From: Yoonia sediminilitoris
GTDB taxonomy: Bacteria > Pseudomonadota > Alphaproteobacteria > Rhodobacterales > Rhodobacteraceae
DNA length: 64,000 nt
Assembly (NCBI RefSeq): GCF_003058085.1
Contig: NZ_QBUD01000010.1
Span: 1-64,000 of the forward strand
Reading direction: 5' to 3'
Positions 54,235 to 63,573 of the stretch are shown piece after piece. The notes beneath the pieces are model-generated. The model made no database searches and was not told where the DNA came from. It was given only the letters and a program-made list of their open reading frames with translations. Made by a program: the position numbers and the translations under genes. The stretch's first letter is position 1. Each line of letters begins with the position of its first letter.

Positions 54235-55520
54235 TCGGGCCGCTGGCACCTGCCGCGCCATCGCGGCTGCGCAAGGCCGCCGGTGCTGGCGCCCGGCGCA
54301 TTGCCGCGGCCTATCTGCGCCAAGCGCAAGCGCAGGCACAGGTCCTTGACGACTGGGCGCGCCCCGGCAGGCACTATGGTTGGATCGCGGGGCAGGCAAA
54401 GTTGCGTACAGGACCAGTGCTTGGTACGGGCCTTGATCGGATCAGCACCGCTCCAAAGGCACAAAACGACCAACCAGCGAAACCAAAGCCTGCGCGCAAG
54501 AAAGCCCCAAGCGGCGCGCAAAAGCCCTCAAGACCGCGCAAAGCCCAAGATTTGACGCCACACACCCTGCCCCGCGCGGGATCTGCCACACAGTGTGACG
54601 TGGCGCTGGTCAAGCCTGTGCGCGCAACGCCCGGCCAATTGCGGCTCTGGTCCGGCGCTGACGTGGAACCACCCGAACAGTTGAAACCGGCCCGCATATT
54701 CACTTTGCGCAAACCGCACCCGCGCCCACTTCCCGTGCCTGAATCTGTCCCCGTCTCGAAATGGCCGGAAACACTGGCAAGACGCGCTTGTGCGCGGCTT
54801 CCCGCAGCGCAAAGCCGGACCACAGGCACGCCCGCGTTTTCCAATGCGCTAACACATCCGCTCGCGGGGCCAACCGCCTCGCGCGATTTGCTTCATTCGG
54901 CCATAACGCGCACAAAGGCCGACGACCGCGTAGAGCACACAGGCGCCGCACCAGCCATGCAGCAAGCCGCGCCAAATCATGCGCAGCCAACCAGCAAGAT
55001 AGACACCTCATCACTTGAAATTGCGACGGGCCAACCGCGGCAAGATGCCGCAGCATTGGCGCCTGCCCCTATTCAAAGGAACAGCGCAGCAGCAGGCCGT
55101 GCTGCGCGAACCGGACAAACACAGGTCCCGGCCCTCGCTCATCCGGCGGCGCATCCAACTGCCACAGCGCAGCCTACCCTGCCTGCAAATCCGTCCAGCC
55201 AGCGCGCGGCCCCATCCGATGCGACCGCACCGTCAACCAGCGACCCAATGTTCAGCGACGCAATCGGCCCGCCAGCCCATACACCCGTCACAGAACTGCC
55301 GCCGCAACCCGATTTCGCGCAGCCCTTTGCAGAAGTCCTGCCGCTGGAAAGCCAGAAGGCTGCAAGCCGCGCGCAAGGTGCCATCGCAGACGAACCGCTA
55401 ACCGAACTGCCACCAGTTCCAAACGCCGCCCCGCTGCCACGCTTTGACCGGGATGAACTGGGCGAGGCACTAGCCGAGGTCCTGCGCGACGAAGCCCGCC
55501 GCCATGGCATAGACGTTTGA
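54231..55520 (+). CDS. Ala/Pro-rich, low-complexity protein
   Basis: A 429-residue protein, very rich in Ala, Pro, Gln and Arg (AAAYLRQAQAQAQVLDDWAR; then long disordered stretches such as PAKPKPARKKAPSGAQKPSR). The C-terminal ~50 residues (LPRFDRDELGEALAEVLRDE) look folded. It overlaps the previous gene by 4 bp. It could be a length-determining (tape-measure-like) or scaffold protein, since none other in the operon fits, but its lack of long amphipathic helices argues against a classical tape measure. No family recognised. Confidence 0.55.
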   Translation: MIGPLAPAAPSRLRKAAGAGARRIAAAYLRQAQAQAQVLDDWARPGRHYGWIAGQAKLRTGPVLGTGLDRISTAPKAQNDQPAKPKPARKKAPSGAQKPSRPRKAQDLTPHTLPRAGSATQCDVALVKPVRATPGQLRLWSGADVEPPEQLKPARIFTLRKPHPRPLPVPESVPVSKWPETLARRACARLPAAQSRTTGTPAFSNALTHPLAGPTASRDLLHSAITRTKADDRVEHTGAAPAMQQAAPNHAQPTSKIDTSSLEIATGQPRQDAAALAPAPIQRNSAAAGRAARTGQTQVPALAHPAAHPTATAQPTLPANPSSQRAAPSDATAPSTSDPMFSDAIGPPAHTPVTELPPQPDFAQPFAEVLPLESQKAASRAQGAIADEPLTELPPVPNAAPLPRFDRDELGEALAEVLRDEARRHGIDV

Positions 55521-55529
55521 GGACAGCAG

Positions 55530-56075
55530 ATGCGCCCGATGCTTGACGATATCGCCCTCCCCCAGGTTCAGACACTGAAACTGCGCGATGCACGCGCATT
55601 GGCCGCGCACCGCGCGCCGCAGATGGACGGCACCTATTTTCAGAACATGGGCCGCCACGCTACTGCGATCCTTGTGGCCGGCGTCGCGAGCGGCCCCGAG
55701 GCCACGGAATTCCTGTCCAGCCTGACCGAAAAATTCGACGCGGCCGAACCGCTCAGCTTTGTTGCCGACATCGTGGCCGATGCCGAGATCGAACAGGTGC
55801 TGATTGACGATTTCAAGACACGCGAAACCGCAGGCAAACCCGACCGCTATGCTTATGCGCTGGTGTTGCGTGAATATCAGGAACCGGTGGAACCCGAAGA
55901 AGTCAGCGCGCTGGACGACGTGATCGGGGACGAGGCGTCGGACCTGCTTGATGATCTGGTCGACGGGCTTGATCTGTTGCCGGAATTCGACACCGGACTG
56001 GAGCGTTTCGTTGCACCGCTCAGCGGACTTCTGACGCGGCTGCAAGACCTTAACCGAAGCAACGGCGGCGACTGA
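55530..56075 (+). CDS. baseplate-like domain protein, paralogue of the big protein's N-terminus
   Basis: A 181-residue protein. Residues ~10-115 (GTYFQNMGRHATAILVAGVA, LSFVADIVADAEIEQVLIDD, AGKPDRYAYALVLREYQEP) align with residues ~15-120 of the 1361-residue protein at 56537. They share a strand pattern also seen in phage DNA-circulation/hub-type proteins. The C-terminus is acidic and helical (EASDLLDDLVDGLDLLPEFD). It is probably a structural component near the baseplate; this is inferred from position and the shared domain. Confidence 0.6.
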   Translation: MRPMLDDIALPQVQTLKLRDARALAAHRAPQMDGTYFQNMGRHATAILVAGVASGPEATEFLSSLTEKFDAAEPLSFVADIVADAEIEQVLIDDFKTRETAGKPDRYAYALVLREYQEPVEPEEVSALDDVIGDEASDLLDDLVDGLDLLPEFDTGLERFVAPLSGLLTRLQDLNRSNGGD

Positions 56076-56101
56076 CGACGCGCGCCAGAAAGGAAAGCAC
56101 A

Positions 56102-56518
56102 ATGGCCGATAATCTGTTCGAGGACCTCAAGGAGGTACTACAGGAATTCAAGGATTTCCTTGATGAAAAGGTCGCTGTGATCAAACCCGCGATCACCGCG
56201 CTCAGGTCGATCATTCCAGACCAGATCGACAACCTTCTCGACAAGTTGATCGAGTTGATGAACAAGCTCAAGGCCGAGGTCGAAAAGCTTGATGTGAGTG
56301 CCATTCCGGGCTTGGGCGAAGCGGCGGAATTCACGGATCAGATCAAGAATTTCGTAGGATCTGCCAAGTCGCTTCTGCCCGACAACGCGGATGATTTCGA
56401 CGCCATCACAGACATCGCCGACGTTGTAAGCGGCCTGCCCTCTATTGACGAGGTCAAAGGCGAGATCATCGCGCTCATCGACGCCATCGTGGCGCATCTC
56501 AACTCTCTCAAGGAATAG
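56102..56518 (+). CDS. small helical protein of the injection cluster
   Basis: A 138-residue, almost wholly helical, amphipathic and acidic protein (LFEDLKEVLQEFKDFLDEKV, IDNLLDKLIELMNKLKAEVE). It has no Cys, signal peptide or clear membrane helix. It lies between two baseplate-domain genes. It could be a cargo chaperone, a small tape-measure-like rod or a structural adaptor. I do not recognise the family. A GGAAAG Shine-Dalgarno precedes ATG 56102. Confidence 0.55.
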   Translation: MADNLFEDLKEVLQEFKDFLDEKVAVIKPAITALRSIIPDQIDNLLDKLIELMNKLKAEVEKLDVSAIPGLGEAAEFTDQIKNFVGSAKSLLPDNADDFDAITDIADVVSGLPSIDEVKGEIIALIDAIVAHLNSLKE

Positions 56519-56536
56519 AGAAAGGCCGCCCGGCGC

Positions 56537-59500
56537 ATGACCCAGCCCATCCGCCCAATCCTCGGAGAGCTTGAACTCCAGCAAGTCCAGTTGATCCAGC
56601 TGGACGAGGATCAGGTATTGACGCGCCACGACATTGCCGGGCTGGAGGGCGATTTCTTTCAGCGGCTGGGCCGTGCGGGTGCAGCGATTGAACTATCGGG
56701 CATTCAGAGCGGAACAGATGCGCGCCAGGCTTTGAACGGCCTGCGCGATGCGTTTCGCGCCGCCGCACCCCTGACCTTTGCAGCCGACATCGTCAGCGCC
56801 ACCGATCTGGATGATGTGCTGATCGAACAGTTCGAGATCGCCGAACATGCGGGCCAGCCGGATTGCTATGCCTACCGTATGCGGTTGCGCGAATACACCC
56901 AAGCCCCAGAACCGGAGCCAGAGACCCCGACCGAACCGCCGGTCGAACCGCCAGTCAGCGAAGATGAGGGCGTGCTTGTCGTGCGGGTCATCAAGGAAGG
57001 CGATCCCGGTTTCGACGCCTCTGTCGTGGACGTGGTTGTCAATGGCACGACGCAGGATGGCGGCGCGATCAACGACCGTGCCTTGACCAATCGTGACGGC
57101 AACCTCTGGACTGAAAACCCTTTTCCAGTCGGCAGTTTCACTGTGCTGGCCACCGCGCCGGGCGCGGCGGCGGATGGCTCTGATCTAAGCGGCACGGCTA
57201 CGGCCGATGTGCGGGCTGGCGAAACGACCGAAGTCGAGATCGTCCTGCGCGATGATGCGGCACTCGCGCTGCGCTTTATCGTGCATTTTCGGTTTGACAG
57301 TGCCTTTGTCGAACCCTGTCTTCTGCGCGTGTTGCGGCAGGTGGCTGATTATTCAGCAGAAAATGCCGATTTGCGTCTGGTGACCGTGGGTCACACCGAC
57401 CTTGCTGGCCCGACACCCTACAACCAATCCCTGTCCGAGCGCCGTGCGCGCAGCGTCTTTGCGGTGCTGCGCTTTGCCAACGATCCGGCCGCAGCCGTGG
57501 CCGAATGGGAGACATTGCGGCAGACACGTACACCGGGCACAAACCTGAGCCTGCATGACACGTGGGGTACTCGTGAATACCAGCAGATGTTGCAGGAACG
57601 CAGGCATTATCAGGGCAGGATCGATGGCAATCACGGACCGCTGACCGAAGCTGCGGTGCGCGCGTTTCAAAACGCCAGTGGCCTGCCCGAGACCGGCGCA
57701 ATGAACGGCGCGACCTGGCCTGTGTTGATCAGGGCGTATCTGGCAGGTGAAAACCTGACCATCCCCGATGACCGGTTGCTGCCCAATTGTCCGGGCGAAC
57801 GGCTGCTGTGGTTGGGCTGTGGAGAGCTTGACCCGGTCCGGGATGTGCAGACAGCATGGCGCCCCAACCGGCGCACCGAGCTTTTGTTCACCCGCGCGAC
57901 AGAACTGCCCGCCGACGTGGCCCAGCCCGATACGTTCAATTTGCCCACGACAGGCGCCGTTGCCGGTGGTTGGTGCGTGAACGACAGCAACACAACGGCG
58001 CGGTCCTGTTTCGTTGTGCCCAACCCAAACAGCGCGCGGCACGAAACCTGCCCCGGAACCCTGCCGCGCGGCGCGCCGTTGACCCGGCAACCTGCGGAAC
58101 CGTCACCCCAATTCATCGTGCAAGGATCGATCCGCTACGCGGACGGCCGCGCCTATGAGGGCGAATTTTTCGTCACCGCACCCGATGGCGAATACCTGCC
58201 CGGCGAAGTGCCCACAGGGTCAGGCAGCATCCGGGCCGGAACGCCCCGTCGGGCGCGCACACAGGCCGATGGCACCTTCAGCTTTCCCACTGATCCCGAT
58301 ACCGGGCAGCCGCGCCTGAAAGGCCCCGGCATCTACATCCTCGAACTTGATGCTGACGTCGTGGCCCGACCGCTGGGTGCACCGCTCGAAGAGGCCAAGG
58401 GGCCGGTGGTCTGCACACGCCTTGCCGCAGCTTCGGACCGGTTTGACGTGATCATCGTCAGCCGCGAGGTGGCGCAATTTGTGCCCGATATCACCGCGCC
58501 CGCTGCCGTGGTAGTGCGCCGCCCGCATACCAACCCCGCGCGCCAACCCGTTGTCCTGCGCGTGAATGCCGCCTTTACCGGCACCGGGACATTCACCATC
58601 AGTCAGGGCGCGGGACATATAAATGTCTTTGATGCGCCCGCAGCAGGCAACCAACTGGCTTTCAACGGCACTGACAACGTTTTCACGTCCGATCAACTGC
58701 TTGCCGGTCACACGGTTTATCTTGAGGGCGGGCCCACCCCCAGCACGCGGGCTGGCGATGTGGAACTGGCGCTTCAGCTTGACGTTAACGGTGAACAGGG
58801 TTTCACCGACCGCGCGCAATTGACGGCTGTCAGGCTTACGTTGGACATCGCCGAAAACCGGCGGCTGCCGATGGCCGACCCACCTGTCCTGTCCGAGGCG
58901 GACAAGGCCGATCCCGGCCGCATTCTGCAAGTCCAGAATGACCGCAATAATGCCCGCCGTGCCCTTGTGCTCGTGCGTCGGGCAGAGCCTGCGGACTTCA
59001 CCGGCAATCTTGTCTTGCGTGAACTGAACCCGGCGGCGGGTCGGCTGCGACTGTTCGGACGGGAAGACGAAACTCCGGTGGACGGACAAACAGCGCTCAC
59101 ACCACCGCTGACCTTCGCGAACGCCACGATCCCACAGACCGCTGCCGCATTGATGGAGGCAGGGCTGCGTTTCTTTGCCGAAGGCGCGCAGATCAGCGCG
59201 GGCGCGCGTGATGCAGGTTTCCAGCTTGGGCTTGAGGGGATAGAGCCTGATGGTGACAGGGTGGCCGTGACGGCCGTGCAATATGATTTCATCACGCAGG
59301 CCAACGCGGCTTTCCCCTTCAGCGGCGATGATGCCTGCATGATGGTCAGCAAAGCTGTCACGAACGTCAACCTGCCCGACACGGCCACGTTTGACGGACC
59401 GCCCGGCGCTTCACCTGATCCAGACACATTCCGGATGCAAATCACCGGCCTGCCTGCCGGGCAACCACTACAGCTTCAGCTTGAGACCTTGCGCGGCGGA

Positions 59501-60622
59501 GTGCAACAGACCGACCATACATTTGCCATCGTCGAAGGTGTGGTCGGCACTGGTCCGGCCTACCGCGCAAACGAACATGTGCGCCTGGTTTCAAACGCTG
59601 TCGACGATGCCCACCGCGCGCATCAAACGGTTCTGGTCCGGCTGGAAGACCTCGTGCGCGCCACGGCTGTGTTGAACGGCACAGAGATCGCCCGCATCGA
59701 TCTGCCCGTCGGGCGACCGCCAGCCGAGACCGGGCCAAAGGCAGTGCGCACCTGCGATATCCACTTTGTCACGCTGACGGGAACCAACAGCGATCCGGCG
59801 CGCACGATCGACCGGATGAGCGAGGATTGGGCGCAGCTTGCGATCCGGTTCAACCTGCTGTCGCGCGAGACTGTCACCCCGGTAGCCAATGTGCTGACCG
59901 TTACGGGCACCGCCACAGCGGCTGGAAACATTACCTTCAATATGACAAACGCGGCAGGCACAACCGCCGCGGTCACAGTCCCGATTGTCGCCGGCGACAA
60001 CAACCAGACCATCGCCACAAAGATCGCGACGCAGATTTCGACCCACGCAGGATTTGCAGCAACAGAGCACCGGCATCAGGCCCAGCGCATCGTCTTGGTG
60101 AACCCACGGCAGAACGTCGATTTCGACAGTATCGTCAGCCCGGCGGCCGCAGTTGTCGTGCAGGAACCCGCGCTCAATTTCGCCGATGCCATCAATCTTC
60201 TCGAAGGCAGCGTTCTGGGGCTCAATTTCAACGACGGCGTCGCCAATAGCATCGATCTGATCGCCATTGGCCGGATCAACATACAGCTTGCGCCGGGTGC
60301 GGCGATATTGGCTGGCGCCACAGGTGGCGACTACCTCGCCAACAATTTGCCCGGCTGGCAAAATCTCATCATCATCCAAGAGCAGGCCGTCGACACAAGC
60401 GACGCCGACATGCCCTATATTGCGGGCCATGAAGTGGGCCACGCGCTTTTCGATGGTGGCGATCCCATCCACCATCCGACAGCCACCAATCTTTTTCATG
60501 CCGGCCCGTCACCGGCCGTCGACACGATCGGCGGCTCCAAACGTCTGGACGGCCCGCAAAACACCCGCGCACGCGCGCGCAGCGGGCACACAACCGTCCC
60601 ACCCCTATTGCAGCAAAGATAA
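56537..60622 (+). CDS. 1361-aa multidomain OmpA/peptidoglycan-binding/metalloprotease-like protein
   Basis: The largest protein of the operon. Residues 15-120 are a baseplate-like domain shared with the 55530 gene product. A Pro/Glu linker (123-145) follows, then an Ig-like beta domain (~145-240), an OmpA-like peptidoglycan-binding domain (~245-315; LRFIVHFRFDSAFVEP, NQSLSERRARSVFAVL) and a PG_binding_1 domain (~348-402; GRIDGNHGPLTEAAVRAFQN). About 850 residues of beta-rich, unassigned sequence follow. Near the C-terminus HEVGHALFDGGD (residues 1298-1309) has the zinc-protease HExxH; it is not the strict metzincin spacing. It may be an effector or a cell-wall-digesting spike; it occupies the place where a tape measure is usually found. 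Confidence 0.7.
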   Translation: MTQPIRPILGELELQQVQLIQLDEDQVLTRHDIAGLEGDFFQRLGRAGAAIELSGIQSGTDARQALNGLRDAFRAAAPLTFAADIVSATDLDDVLIEQFEIAEHAGQPDCYAYRMRLREYTQAPEPEPETPTEPPVEPPVSEDEGVLVVRVIKEGDPGFDASVVDVVVNGTTQDGGAINDRALTNRDGNLWTENPFPVGSFTVLATAPGAAADGSDLSGTATADVRAGETTEVEIVLRDDAALALRFIVHFRFDSAFVEPCLLRVLRQVADYSAENADLRLVTVGHTDLAGPTPYNQSLSERRARSVFAVLRFANDPAAAVAEWETLRQTRTPGTNLSLHDTWGTREYQQMLQERRHYQGRIDGNHGPLTEAAVRAFQNASGLPETGAMNGATWPVLIRAYLAGENLTIPDDRLLPNCPGERLLWLGCGELDPVRDVQTAWRPNRRTELLFTRATELPADVAQPDTFNLPTTGAVAGGWCVNDSNTTARSCFVVPNPNSARHETCPGTLPRGAPLTRQPAEPSPQFIVQGSIRYADGRAYEGEFFVTAPDGEYLPGEVPTGSGSIRAGTPRRARTQADGTFSFPTDPDTGQPRLKGPGIYILELDADVVARPLGAPLEEAKGPVVCTRLAAASDRFDVIIVSREVAQFVPDITAPAAVVVRRPHTNPARQPVVLRVNAAFTGTGTFTISQGAGHINVFDAPAAGNQLAFNGTDNVFTSDQLLAGHTVYLEGGPTPSTRAGDVELALQLDVNGEQGFTDRAQLTAVRLTLDIAENRRLPMADPPVLSEADKADPGRILQVQNDRNNARRALVLVRRAEPADFTGNLVLRELNPAAGRLRLFGREDETPVDGQTALTPPLTFANATIPQTAAALMEAGLRFFAEGAQISAGARDAGFQLGLEGIEPDGDRVAVTAVQYDFITQANAAFPFSGDDACMMVSKAVTNVNLPDTATFDGPPGASPDPDTFRMQITGLPAGQPLQLQLETLRGGVQQTDHTFAIVEGVVGTGPAYRANEHVRLVSNAVDDAHRAHQTVLVRLEDLVRATAVLNGTEIARIDLPVGRPPAETGPKAVRTCDIHFVTLTGTNSDPARTIDRMSEDWAQLAIRFNLLSRETVTPVANVLTVTGTATAAGNITFNMTNAAGTTAAVTVPIVAGDNNQTIATKIATQISTHAGFAATEHRHQAQRIVLVNPRQNVDFDSIVSPAAAVVVQEPALNFADAINLLEGSVLGLNFNDGVANSIDLIAIGRINIQLAPGAAILAGATGGDYLANNLPGWQNLIIIQEQAVDTSDADMPYIAGHEVGHALFDGGDPIHHPTATNLFHAGPSPAVDTIGGSKRLDGPQNTRARARSGHTTVPPLLQQR

Positions 60623-60630
60623 CGAAAGAA

Positions 60631-61380
60631 ATGACACAGACACTTGCATCGAAACTGGACAAAGCACTTCCTGCGTTGCGCAGTGAAACGGTCGCGGCAC
60701 CGGATGCGCGCCGCATTGTCCAAGAGGCTGGCGTGAGCGGAGACGAAGCGCTACGCCCGCAATTGCGGGCGCTGGCAGGGTCGATCCGTGCGGACACCAA
60801 CCGGTCTGTGATTTACGACGCGTTGCACGGGCTTTGGCGGCTTGGTGAGGACCCGGCTTTTTTCCTTGAAAGCGCTGAAAACCATGCCGCCAACAAGTGG
60901 CTTGCCTATTATTCGATCCTGATGCTCGGCCGCGACCCTTCCGACGCGCATGTCGCAGCAAGGCTCGATGAAATCGCCGCCCAAACCACCGACAATCAGA
61001 TCCGCGGTGCAATCGCACAATACGGACGCTCGCGTTACCTGCGCCAACGGTACGCAAGGTTCACAAAACTGACCAGCAAGGTCGATTTCATCCTCAACCA
61101 CTTTCAGGGCTACTGGAATCCCGTGCTTTTCGAAGCGGGAACCGATCTGAGTTCCGACATGCCCGAAGCCGCTTGGCTAGAACAGGAATTGCGGGCGCTT
61201 TCCCAAGATGCCCCTGAAGAGGTTGCGCGGTTGATCCACGAGGCCGACATGTCGGACCTCTGCCCCGACCCCGAAATGAAGTCCGCCTGGTGCACCCATA
61301 TGGCCAGCCTGCTTGCGCCGGAAGCCGGTGCTGCCTTGCGCGCGCGTGTCGCGACAGAAGATGGAGGAGACGATGTGTAA
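60631..61380 (+). CDS. unassigned helical protein of the injection cluster
   Basis: A 249-residue soluble, mainly helical protein with repeats of about 40 residues (LRALAGSIRADTNRSVIYDA, EDPAFFLESAENHAANKWLA, LGRDPSDAHVAARLDEIAAQ) reminiscent of HEAT-like repeats. No catalytic motif is visible. It stands between the large protein and the hub gene. It could be a cargo-loading or assembly factor. I do not recognise the family. ATG 60631 follows a weak RBS. Confidence 0.58.
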   Translation: MTQTLASKLDKALPALRSETVAAPDARRIVQEAGVSGDEALRPQLRALAGSIRADTNRSVIYDALHGLWRLGEDPAFFLESAENHAANKWLAYYSILMLGRDPSDAHVAARLDEIAAQTTDNQIRGAIAQYGRSRYLRQRYARFTKLTSKVDFILNHFQGYWNPVLFEAGTDLSSDMPEAAWLEQELRALSQDAPEEVARLIHEADMSDLCPDPEMKSAWCTHMASLLAPEAGAALRARVATEDGGDDV

Positions 61381-61404
61381 TGACCACAAAGCCGTGAGGG
61401 TCGC

Positions 61405-62415
61405 ATGCTAAGTCCAAGCTACCGTATCACAATCGGAGACCAAAGGGTCGACATGGGTGCCGAACCGCTCGCCAGCACCTTTGTGAAGATCAACGTGCGG
61501 CGGGACATGGCGCCGCTGTTAGATCGGTTTGATCTGACGGTCGCGCGCGTTGGCGCTTTGGCACCCGCGCGCGGCGATGACGCGGTAATCGCGCTGGGGT
61601 TTATCGGTGAGGACCAGGAGCCGGTGACAGTCATGACTGGCGTCGTGGATGAGGTTGATGCCGGCCCGGAGCGCGTACGCATCGCAGGGTTCGGTGCAGG
61701 TTCGCTGTTGTCGCGCAGCCGCACCAACCAGACCTTCCGCGACAAGAGCGCAGGCGACATCCTGCGTGAACTGGCAGCATCCGACAACATTACGGTCGCG
61801 CGCACAGGCCAGAGCGAGGTTCTGCCCTATTACGTGGCCGATGCGCGCCGCAGCCGGTTTCAGCACATAACCGAACTGGCGTACCTTTCGGGCTTTGATC
61901 TTTATGCCGACACCGACAATGCCCTGATCTGCGAGGCGTTCGGCAATGGCCAGCAGGTGCACCCGCTTTCGCACGGGCGGGATGTTCTGGACTACCGGGT
62001 CGAACGGACAATGGCGCACGCCAACCGGGTGGAGGCTTGGGGCGAAAGCCCCGGATCATCGGCGGGCGCAGAAAGCTGGTCGTGGCTTGCCAAGGATGGC
62101 GCGCCGCAGCGTGGCACGGCGGGGTCCGGCGATCCGCTTGTCCTTTTGGAACATAGCGCATTGCGCACCGCCGAAGCAGCACAACGCGCCGCCGATGCGC
62201 AGCTGGCGCGGCTTTTGAACCGTCGCCTGCGCGGGTATGTGACGATCCTTGGTTATCCGCCTGTGCAACTGGGCGACGCGATCCGGCTTGAAGACATGCC
62301 CGATGACGACCTCAACGCCACGTTTCAGGTGCGCGGCTTGCGCCACCGCATCGACAAGGCTGCGGGCTTTCTCACTGAAGTCAGGTTCCAATCCATCGGA
62401 GGCACGGCCACATGA
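61405..62415 (+). CDS. baseplate hub protein (phage gpD family)
   Basis: A 336-residue protein matching the late-control D (gpD/gp27-like) hub that links tube and spike. Visible stretches are EPVTVMTGVVDEVDAGPERV, FRDKSAGDILRELAASDNIT, and ITELAYLSGFDLYADTDNAL with the C-terminal LRGYVTILGYPPVQLGDAIR. It ends 4 bp inside the spike gene. Hubs of this family occur in contractile tails and injection systems alike. Confidence 0.85.
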   Translation: MLSPSYRITIGDQRVDMGAEPLASTFVKINVRRDMAPLLDRFDLTVARVGALAPARGDDAVIALGFIGEDQEPVTVMTGVVDEVDAGPERVRIAGFGAGSLLSRSRTNQTFRDKSAGDILRELAASDNITVARTGQSEVLPYYVADARRSRFQHITELAYLSGFDLYADTDNALICEAFGNGQQVHPLSHGRDVLDYRVERTMAHANRVEAWGESPGSSAGAESWSWLAKDGAPQRGTAGSGDPLVLLEHSALRTAEAAQRAADAQLARLLNRRLRGYVTILGYPPVQLGDAIRLEDMPDDDLNATFQVRGLRHRIDKAAGFLTEVRFQSIGGTAT

Positions 62416-63212
62416 GCGATACGATCAGCACCCTCAGGGCCGTGATCCGGCGCGAACTCGAAACGATGCGACTGACCGAAATCGGCGTCGTGACCGAGGT
62501 TCAGCCACATGCAGATGCGGGCGATAGCGACAACTATAGCTGCGACGTCCGGCTAAGGAACAGCGGGCTTGAACTGGCCCGTGTGCCCGTCGCCACCGGC
62601 CATATCGGCACTGTCGCGATCCCCAATGTCGGTGATCTTGTTTTGCTGGCCTTTGATCGGGGCGACGTGAACCAGCCGATCATCACGGGGCGGCTTTACA
62701 ATGACGCGGACCGCCCGCCGATCAATACCAGTGACGAGGTGATCTTTCGCCTACCGCTGGACGCGGGCGAAGACGAAACCATCAAAGCCGCGATCCGCAA
62801 TCATCAGTCCGCCGACCCACCGCGCGAACTGATCATCGAGATGGAGCCTAAGATCACCCTGCGCATCACCGACGGCACGGTGCGTGCCACGGTGGGGCCA
62901 TCGGAATTGTTCATTGATCAGTCGGGCGCGTCAGGCGGCACGGTCACAGTCGTCACAGGCGGCACCAAGATTACCCTTGATCAAGACGGCGACGCCACGG
63001 TCGAAGCCGTAGGCGCACTGACCATGAAGGCCCAGCGCGACGTCACGATCGAAGGTCTGAACGTCAAGATCAAGGGACAGGTAAACACCGACATAGAGGC
63101 CGGCGTGAACGCCAGCCTCAAAGGGGCAATCACGTCGGTCGAGGCGTCTGGTTCGGCCACGCTGCGCGGCGGCGTGGTGGCGATTCAGGGCGTCACGAAT
63201 TTCAGCCCGTAA
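62412..63212 (+). CDS. baseplate spike protein (gpV family)
   Basis: A 266-residue spike protein. The N-terminal OB fold has RVPVATGHIGTVAIPNVGDL, VLLAFDRGDVNQPIITGRLY. The C-terminal ~110 residues are repetitive and beta-strand-rich (VTVVTGGTKITLDQDGDATV; TLRGGVVAIQGVT), as expected for the trimeric beta-helix that punctures membranes. It overlaps the hub gene by 4 bp. Confidence 0.88.
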   Translation: MSDTISTLRAVIRRELETMRLTEIGVVTEVQPHADAGDSDNYSCDVRLRNSGLELARVPVATGHIGTVAIPNVGDLVLLAFDRGDVNQPIITGRLYNDADRPPINTSDEVIFRLPLDAGEDETIKAAIRNHQSADPPRELIIEMEPKITLRITDGTVRATVGPSELFIDQSGASGGTVTVVTGGTKITLDQDGDATVEAVGALTMKAQRDVTIEGLNVKIKGQVNTDIEAGVNASLKGAITSVEASGSATLRGGVVAIQGVTNFSP

Positions 63213-63224
63213 GGAGGAACGAAC

Positions 63225-63557
63225 ATGCCAGGATCTCCGGTTTCCATCGGTGCTGCGGTGATTGTGACCCCCGGCGTGGCAGGTCCGCCCGACACCGGCA
63301 CAATTGTGGGTATCTTCCCGCCCCTCATTACGGCGGGCGGCCTGCCGCTGGCGACGACCGGATCGCTGTGCACCATGATCAATTCGGTCAGCGGCTTCCC
63401 CTATCCGCTGGTGATCGGACCGACAGCCAGCAGCGGCGTGCGCATCGCAGGCAAGGCACTTGTGCGGATGTTCGATCTGATCCCCTCGCCACCTGGCATC
63501 CTTACCATCCTCGGCCCCCCCGCCGCCCCCTACGTCATCGACGGATGGCCGCCATGA
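63225..63557 (+). CDS. PAAR-like tip protein
   Basis: A 110-residue, Gly/Pro-rich, beta-rich protein with no charged helices (SIGAAVIVTPGVAGPPDTGT; RMFDLIPSPPGILTILGPPA). Size, composition and the place behind the spike gene match PAAR-like or DUF4280-like tips that sharpen the needle. There is no exact PAAR motif. AGGAGG precedes ATG 63225. Confidence 0.75.
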   Translation: MPGSPVSIGAAVIVTPGVAGPPDTGTIVGIFPPLITAGGLPLATTGSLCTMINSVSGFPYPLVIGPTASSGVRIAGKALVRMFDLIPSPPGILTILGPPAAPYVIDGWPP

Positions 63558-63573
63558 GCACAGGAGAAAGCAG

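Noticed and set aside
60428-60463. Metzincin-type zinc protease in the 1361-residue protein
   Set aside because: The HExxH is present, but the Gly and third ligand are not at the metzincin spacing; only a general HExxH label is kept.
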